Below, piece after piece: positions 5,337-9,228 of a stretch of 9,228 nt of DNA; the stretch's first letter is position 1; each line of letters opens with the position of its first letter. This DNA is from Dehalococcoidia bacterium (GTDB lineage: Bacteria; Chloroflexota; Dehalococcoidia; Dehalococcoidales; BS750m-G39). The position numbers were made by a program, and so were the translations under genes. The notes beneath the pieces were generated by a model. That model was given only the letters and a program-made list of their open reading frames with translations, had not been told where the DNA came from and searched no databases. The stretch spans positions 1 to 9,228 of the forward strand of contig DAOWJM010000070.1 of the NCBI GenBank assembly GCA_030640325.1, given 5' to 3'.

Positions 5337-6734
5337 CTAAACCTGTGCCTGTAAGCTCTTCGCCGCCTCCGCAGCCTCATCTATATCACCTACCATATAA
5401 AAGGCTTGCTCTGGTAGGTCATCATGCTTACCTTCCAGAATTTCCTTAAAGCCGCGCACTGTCTCCTCCACCGGCACATACTTCCCCTTCCTCCCAGTAA
5501 AAACCTCGGTGACAAACATTGGCTGAGACAAAAATTTCTGTATCCGCCGAGCACGAGCCACAGTAAGCTTGTCCTCCTCGCTGAGTTCCTCAATACCAAG
5601 TATAGCGATTATATCCTGGAGGTCTTTATAGCGCTGCAATACCCTCTGCACCCCACGAGCTACACTATAGTGCTCTTCACCAACAACACTGGGGTCAAGG
5701 ATGCGAGAGGTTGAGGTCAGGGGGTCAACTGCGGGATACAAGCCTTGCTCAGCAATAGACCTCTCCAAGGCAACAACGCCATCAAGATGACCAAAGGTAG
5801 TAGCTACTCCAGGGTCAGTATAGTCGTCAGCCGGGACATAGATAGCCTGGAAGGAGGTAATTGAACCCTTCTTAGTGGAGGTAATCCTCTCCTCTAGCTC
5901 ACCAATCTCGGTAGCCAGAGTAGGCTGATAGCCCACCGCTGAGGGCATACGACCCAACAGGGCTGATACCTCCATACCAGCCAGAGTATAGCGGTAAATA
6001 TTATCAATAAAGAGCAAGACATCCTGCCCCTCAACATCACGGAAGTATTCCGCCATAGTTAGTCCAGTCAGTCCCACACGAAGGCGAACCCCAGGGGGTT
6101 CGTTCATCTGCCCAAAGACCATCACTGTCTTACTAATCACACCAGAAGCCTTCATTTCATTCCATAGGTCATTGCCCTCGCGAGACCTTTCACCAATACC
6201 GGAGAAAACAGAAAAACCCCCGTGCTCGGTGGCAATATTGCGGATAAGCTCCATAATGATAACCGTCTTGCCTACCCCGGCACCGCCATAGGCACCTACC
6301 TTGCCTCCCTTGGTAAACGGGGTAATCAGGTCAATCACCTTAAGACCTGTCTCCAGCATCTGGGTGGTTGTTTCCTGCTCTTCCAAGGAAGGCGGAGGGC
6401 GATGAATCGGCCAGTGCTCTTCGGCTTCAACAGAACCAAGCTCATCTAAGGGCTCTCCCATAACATTAAACAGGCGTCCCAGGGTGGCTTTCCCCACCGG
6501 CACAGTAAGAGCTGCCCCGGTATCTACAGCCTCCACCCCCCGCTTCAGCCCATCGGTGGGCGATAATGCCAGGCACCTGACCCAATTATTCCCCACATGT
6601 TCCTGAGCCTCAAGCACAATCTTGCCACTATCTGTAGTAACCTCTATGGCATTGTAAAGGGCAGGGAGTTCATCAGGGGGAAACTCTATATCAACTACCG
6701 TCCCTATTACCTGAGCTACTTTCCCCTTTGCCAT
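5337..6734 (-). CDS. atpD: F1Fo ATP synthase beta subunit (catalytic)
   Basis: The beta subunit carries the catalytic nucleotide sites of F1. The 465-residue product is full length. Visible motifs in order: P-loop GGAGVGKT (150-157), catalytic glutamate in GERSREGND (E182), Walker B LLFIDNIYRYT with D244, MPSAVGYQPTLATE, and the DELSEED-type lever IEELSEED (381-388). All catalytic residues expected for an active enzyme are present. The ATG at 6734 has GGGAGAGG with 5 nt spacing. It follows the small upstream gene by 12 nt and precedes atpC by 5 nt. Confidence 0.98.
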   Translation of the reverse strand: MAKGKVAQVIGTVVDIEFPPDELPALYNAIEVTTDSGKIVLEAQEHVGNNWVRCLALSPTDGLKRGVEAVDTGAALTVPVGKATLGRLFNVMGEPLDELGSVEAEEHWPIHRPPPSLEEQETTTQMLETGLKVIDLITPFTKGGKVGAYGGAGVGKTVIIMELIRNIATEHGGFSVFSGIGERSREGNDLWNEMKASGVISKTVMVFGQMNEPPGVRLRVGLTGLTMAEYFRDVEGQDVLLFIDNIYRYTLAGMEVSALLGRMPSAVGYQPTLATEIGELEERITSTKKGSITSFQAIYVPADDYTDPGVATTFGHLDGVVALERSIAEQGLYPAVDPLTSTSRILDPSVVGEEHYSVARGVQRVLQRYKDLQDIIAILGIEELSEEDKLTVARARRIQKFLSQPMFVTEVFTGRKGKYVPVEETVRGFKEILEGKHDDLPEQAFYMVGDIDEAAEAAKSLQAQV

Positions 6735-6746
6735 AATAGCCTCTCC

Positions 6747-7022
6747 CTATCTAGGCTTCCTAGTTGGCATAAAACCTAACACCTTGCGATACCTGTAATA
6801 AGGCACACCGGCTATCATCTTCGATTCAACCGCTCCCCCATATTCTAGGGAAAGGAGAATCCTCTCCACTTCTTCTGTTGACAAATTCCTGTCCATTGAT
6901 GCCAACACTTTTACTAGCTCCTCTGGGTTATAAGCGACACGGGCATTAGAACGGAAAAACTCTAGGAGCAAAACGCCTGTCTCACGGCTACCCTTCTCGA
7001 ATTCAACCTTGTTAATAGGCAT
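6747..7022 (-). CDS. Small protein, predicted winged-helix fold, inside ATP synthase operon
   Basis: I do not recognise this 91-residue protein. By eye it has three helices (about 12-25, 32-42 and 47-60) followed by a beta hairpin with aromatic residues (GAVESKMIAGVPYYRYRKV, 63-81), the order expected of a winged helix-turn-helix domain. There is no signal peptide, membrane segment or cysteine, and the C-terminus is basic (PTRKPR). It is expressed as part of the operon: its start has a strong AAGGAGGT (7031-7038) 8 nt upstream, it lies 19 nt after the atpG stop and 12 nt before the atpD start. The usual bacterial order puts atpD directly after atpG. It might be a DNA- or RNA-binding regulator of the operon, an F1-associated small protein, or an unrelated passenger. 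That it is a real gene is well supported; function is unknown. Confidence 0.82.
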   Translation of the reverse strand: MPINKVEFEKGSRETGVLLLEFFRSNARVAYNPEELVKVLASMDRNLSTEEVERILLSLEYGGAVESKMIAGVPYYRYRKVLGFMPTRKPR

Positions 7023-7041
7023 TGGTTAAAACCTCCTTCAG

Positions 7042-7899
7042 TTAAGCTAGAGCCGCAGCTCCGCCGGTAATGTCCAGGAGTTCTTTAGTTATTGACTCCT
7101 GGCGTGCTTTATTATACATCAGGGTTAACTCTTCAATAAGCTCGTTAGCATTATCAGTGGCATTCCGCATCGCCACCATTCTAGCTGACTGCTCACTGGC
7201 AATGGATTCCAGAATGGCATGATATACCTGCATTTCCACAAATCTTGGTAAAAGCTCGCCCAGCACCGCTGCAGGACCGGGTTCATATATATAGTCCACG
7301 TTCTGCGCCCTGGGTATAGCTGCCGGTTCCACCGGTAGTATCTGCTGCATAATCGGTCTCTGGACCATGGTGGAAATAAACTGAGCATAAACTAAGTAGA
7401 CCAAGTCTATAATCCCATTGGTGTAGTCATCGATAATGATACGGGATATAGGCAGCGTGTCCAGCAAGCTAGGTCGGTCGCCAAGCCGGGTAAACTCAGC
7501 ACGAATATCACGACCATACCGTCTCATAAAATCCAGCCCTTTGCGACCGACAGCGATAAGGGTAACGGGTATACTCTGCTCCAGGATAAGGCTTGCCGTC
7601 CTGCGGTTGATATTAGCATTAAGCCCGCCACATAAACCGCGGTCAGGGGTGATATGCACTATGGCGATTTTAATCACCGGTCGGCGCTGCAACAACGGAT
7701 GCAATGCTTCAACTTCTCTGGGCAAAGCAGCCAGGTCTGCCAGCACCTGGCTAATCTTCTCAGAATAGGGTCGCCCAGCCAAGCCGCGCTCCTGCGCCCG
7801 CCTCATCTTTAAGGTGGCAATCATCTCCATAGCCCTGGTAATCTTGGCTGTAGATTGAATGCCCCTTATTCTACGACGAATTAAGCGAATATCAGCCAA
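7042..7899 (-). CDS. atpG: F1Fo ATP synthase gamma subunit
   Basis: Gamma is the central rotor shaft of F1. The 285-residue product shows the N-terminal coiled-coil helix (IRRRIRGIQSTAKITRAMEM, 8-27), the DRGLCGGLN motif (86-94), and the C-terminal helix with ARMVAMRNATDNANELIEEL and KARQESITKELLDITGGAAAL. The start codon is TTG at 7899, giving MADIRLIRRRI as in the family. GGTGAGGT lies 6 nt upstream and no in-frame ATG exists until the middle of the first helix. That ribosome binding site is part of the repeat element filling the gap to atpA. The stop is 19 nt before the next small gene. Confidence 0.97.
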   Translation of the reverse strand: MADIRLIRRRIRGIQSTAKITRAMEMIATLKMRRAQERGLAGRPYSEKISQVLADLAALPREVEALHPLLQRRPVIKIAIVHITPDRGLCGGLNANINRRTASLILEQSIPVTLIAVGRKGLDFMRRYGRDIRAEFTRLGDRPSLLDTLPISRIIIDDYTNGIIDLVYLVYAQFISTMVQRPIMQQILPVEPAAIPRAQNVDYIYEPGPAAVLGELLPRFVEMQVYHAILESIASEQSARMVAMRNATDNANELIEELTLMYNKARQESITKELLDITGGAAALA

Positions 7900-7905
7900 T
7901 CTTTG

Positions 7906-8050
7906 ACCTCACCCCCTTAATTTTTAGAACCCCATCCCCTGTATCCCCTTCCCCTTGACAAGGGGAAGGGGAAGGTTTTTCTTAAGAGGGACTTCGTCCC
8001 TCTTAAACTCCCTATAATGTATTTGGGGCTTCGCCCCTTCAATCCTCCCC
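7906..8050. repeat. Hairpin-rich dispersed repeat between atpA and atpG (copy 2)
   Basis: The 164-nt gap between atpA and atpG contains three inverted repeats: 7945-7956 with 7960-7971 (12-bp perfect, GAC loop), 7982-7992 with 7996-8006 (11-bp perfect, TTC loop), and 8025-8029 with 8033-8037 (5 bp, TTC loop). Reading the plus strand, it shares with the copy at 3385-3585 the order ACCCCATCCCC, a C/G-rich hairpin, then an AAGAG-CTTCG-CTCTT hairpin. The 14-nt string TAAGGGGGTGAGGT also occurs in both, on opposite strands. The minus-strand version of that string is the atpG ribosome binding site. None of the hairpins is followed by a T run in the operon's direction. Confidence 0.78.
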
Positions 8051-8064
8051 TATCATTATGTCAA

Positions 8065-9228
8065 CTAGTAAGTCATGCCCTGCTTGAACTCAGGGATAGC
8101 CGTCTTTAATGCCTCCTCAGTCTTTGGGCTAATCTCTTTTTCCTTAGCAATCTTTTTGCCTATCTCAGGGTGATTTGCCTCCATAAACCTATGGAAGTTA
8201 GCCTCAGCAGCGGTGATTTTATCTACAGGTACATCATCAAGATAACCGCTAATAGCGGCATACAGAATCATAACCTGCTTCTCCACCGACATAGGGACAT
8301 ATTGAGCTTGCTTTAAGATTTCAGTGATTCGCTGACCACGCTCAAGTTGGGCTCTGGTTGACTTATCCAGCTCGGTAGTGCCAAATTGAGCAAAGGCAGC
8401 CAGCTCCCGGTATTGAGCCAGCTCCAGTCTAAGTCTACCTGCCACCTGCTTCATCGCCTTAGTCTGTGCCGCACTGCCAACCCGAGATACTGATAAACCT
8501 ACATTCAACGCTGGTCTGATACCAGCATTAAATAGGTCTGTTTCCAGATAAATCTGACCATCAGTAATAGAGATAACATTGGTGGGAATATAAGCAGCTA
8601 CATCACCAGCCTGCGTTTCGATAATAGGCAGAGCGGTGAGAGAGCCTCCACCATATTCAGGGGCATATTTAGCTGCCCTCTCAAGCAAGCGGCTGTGCAG
8701 ATAGAAAACATCACCGGGGTAAGCCTCCCGCCCAGGGGGGCGGCGCAACAAGAGTGAAAGCTGCCGATAAGCCCACCCATGCTTGGAAAGGTCATCATAG
8801 ATAACCAAAGCATCCCTTCCCTGCTCCATGAACTCCTCGCCCATAGCGCAGCCAGCATAAGGGGCGAGATATTGCATAGCCACCGAATCAGAGGCATTAG
8901 CCGCAACCACAATGGTATGCTCCATAGCACCGTGAGCCTCTAGGGTAGCTACTACTCGTGCCACCTTGGATGTTTTCTGACCAATGGCGACATAGATGCA
9001 AATTAAGTCGCCACCCTTTTGATTGATAATGGTATCAAGGGTAATAGCTGTCTTCCCTGTTGAGCGGTCGCCGATAATAAGCTCTCTTTGCCCCCGACCC
9101 AAAGGAATCATACTATCTATAGCCTTAATACCGGTTTGCACCGGGGTATCCACCGACTTACGCAGGGTAACATTGGGGGCAACCCGCTCCATAGGTCGGG
9201 TCTTATCGGTCTTTACTGCACCCTTGCC
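8065..9228 (-). CDS. atpA: F1Fo ATP synthase alpha subunit, C-terminal three quarters
   Basis: The alpha subunit forms the non-catalytic nucleotide sites and supplies the arginine finger. The frame is open to the window edge; 387 residues are visible, beginning GKGAVKTDKTRP, so roughly 115-125 N-terminal residues are missing. The ATG at 9192 is internal and not the start. Motifs: P-loop GDRSTGKT (visible residues 53-60), where most alphas have GDRQTGKT; Walker B ALVIYDDLSKHGWAYRQ; LLRRPPGREAYPGDVFYLHSRLLERAAK; and the arginine-finger segment SVSRVGSAAQTKAMK. The C-terminal helical domain is intact to the stop at 8065. It is followed by a 164-nt gap holding a repeat element, unusually long for this operon. 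Confidence 0.97.
   Translation of the reverse strand, partial: GKGAVKTDKTRPMERVAPNVTLRKSVDTPVQTGIKAIDSMIPLGRGQRELIIGDRSTGKTAITLDTIINQKGGDLICIYVAIGQKTSKVARVVATLEAHGAMEHTIVVAANASDSVAMQYLAPYAGCAMGEEFMEQGRDALVIYDDLSKHGWAYRQLSLLLRRPPGREAYPGDVFYLHSRLLERAAKYAPEYGGGSLTALPIIETQAGDVAAYIPTNVISITDGQIYLETDLFNAGIRPALNVGLSVSRVGSAAQTKAMKQVAGRLRLELAQYRELAAFAQFGTTELDKSTRAQLERGQRITEILKQAQYVPMSVEKQVMILYAAISGYLDDVPVDKITAAEANFHRFMEANHPEIGKKIAKEKEISPKTEEALKTAIPEFKQGMTY

Noticed and set aside
7945..7980. Hairpin followed by TTTTT as an intrinsic terminator
   Set aside because: The T run follows the stem only on the plus strand, where no gene lies upstream; in the atp operon direction there is no T run. It fits the repeat family better.
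8059..8064. TTGACA on the minus strand as a -35 for an internal atpG promoter
   Set aside because: No acceptable -10 box occurs 16-18 nt downstream.

Overview
The window looks like chromosomal housekeeping DNA from a bacterium of roughly 50% GC. The best guess is Chloroflexota, probably Dehalococcoidia or a relative. That guess rests on the overall look of the proteins, the abutting of an rpsP-khpA-rimM block against an ATP synthase operon, and the C-rich palindromic intergenic repeats. It is an inference, not a marker-gene assignment. I see no rRNA, tRNA, CRISPR array, transposase or phage gene.

Layout. (1) Positions 1-3304, minus strand: a compact four-gene unit read from right to left. 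It runs nfi (endonuclease V), prfB (release factor 2), a secreted HExxH metallopeptidase of the peptidase-MA type, then radC, which is cut by the window edge. The prfB start abuts the nfi stop, prfB and the peptidase overlap by 4 nt, and radC follows after 10 nt. A near-consensus promoter lies so close to the nfi ATG that the mRNA should be leaderless. prfB carries the classical +1 programmed frameshift (CTT TGA C), so its real start is at 2546 and not at the in-frame ATG at 2386. (2) Positions 3270-3684: a gene-free divergent intergenic region filled with perfect or near-perfect hairpins of a dispersed repeat family, ending in a strong promoter for rpsP. (3) Positions 3685-4903, plus strand: rpsP, khpA (KH-domain RNA-binding protein) and rimM. 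These are ribosome assembly genes, and the rpsP/khpA junction is expanded by coding tandem repeats. (4) Positions 4900-9228, minus strand: the distal part of an F1Fo ATP synthase operon, read atpA (partial), atpG, a small unrecognised gene with a predicted winged-helix fold, atpD, atpC. A second copy of the hairpin repeat sits in the 164-nt gap between atpA and atpG, and its edge contains the atpG Shine-Dalgarno sequence. The rimM and atpC genes converge and overlap by 4 nt with no visible terminator.

The genes fall into three jobs: ATP synthesis (F1 alpha, gamma, beta, epsilon), ribosome production and translation termination (bS16, KhpA, RimM, RF2), and DNA repair (EndoV, RadC), plus one exported protease. 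I did not find an obviously new multi-gene system. The least explained items are the small gene inside the ATP synthase operon, the repeat-derived intra-operon leader of atpG, and the repeat-expanded tails at the rpsP/khpA boundary.
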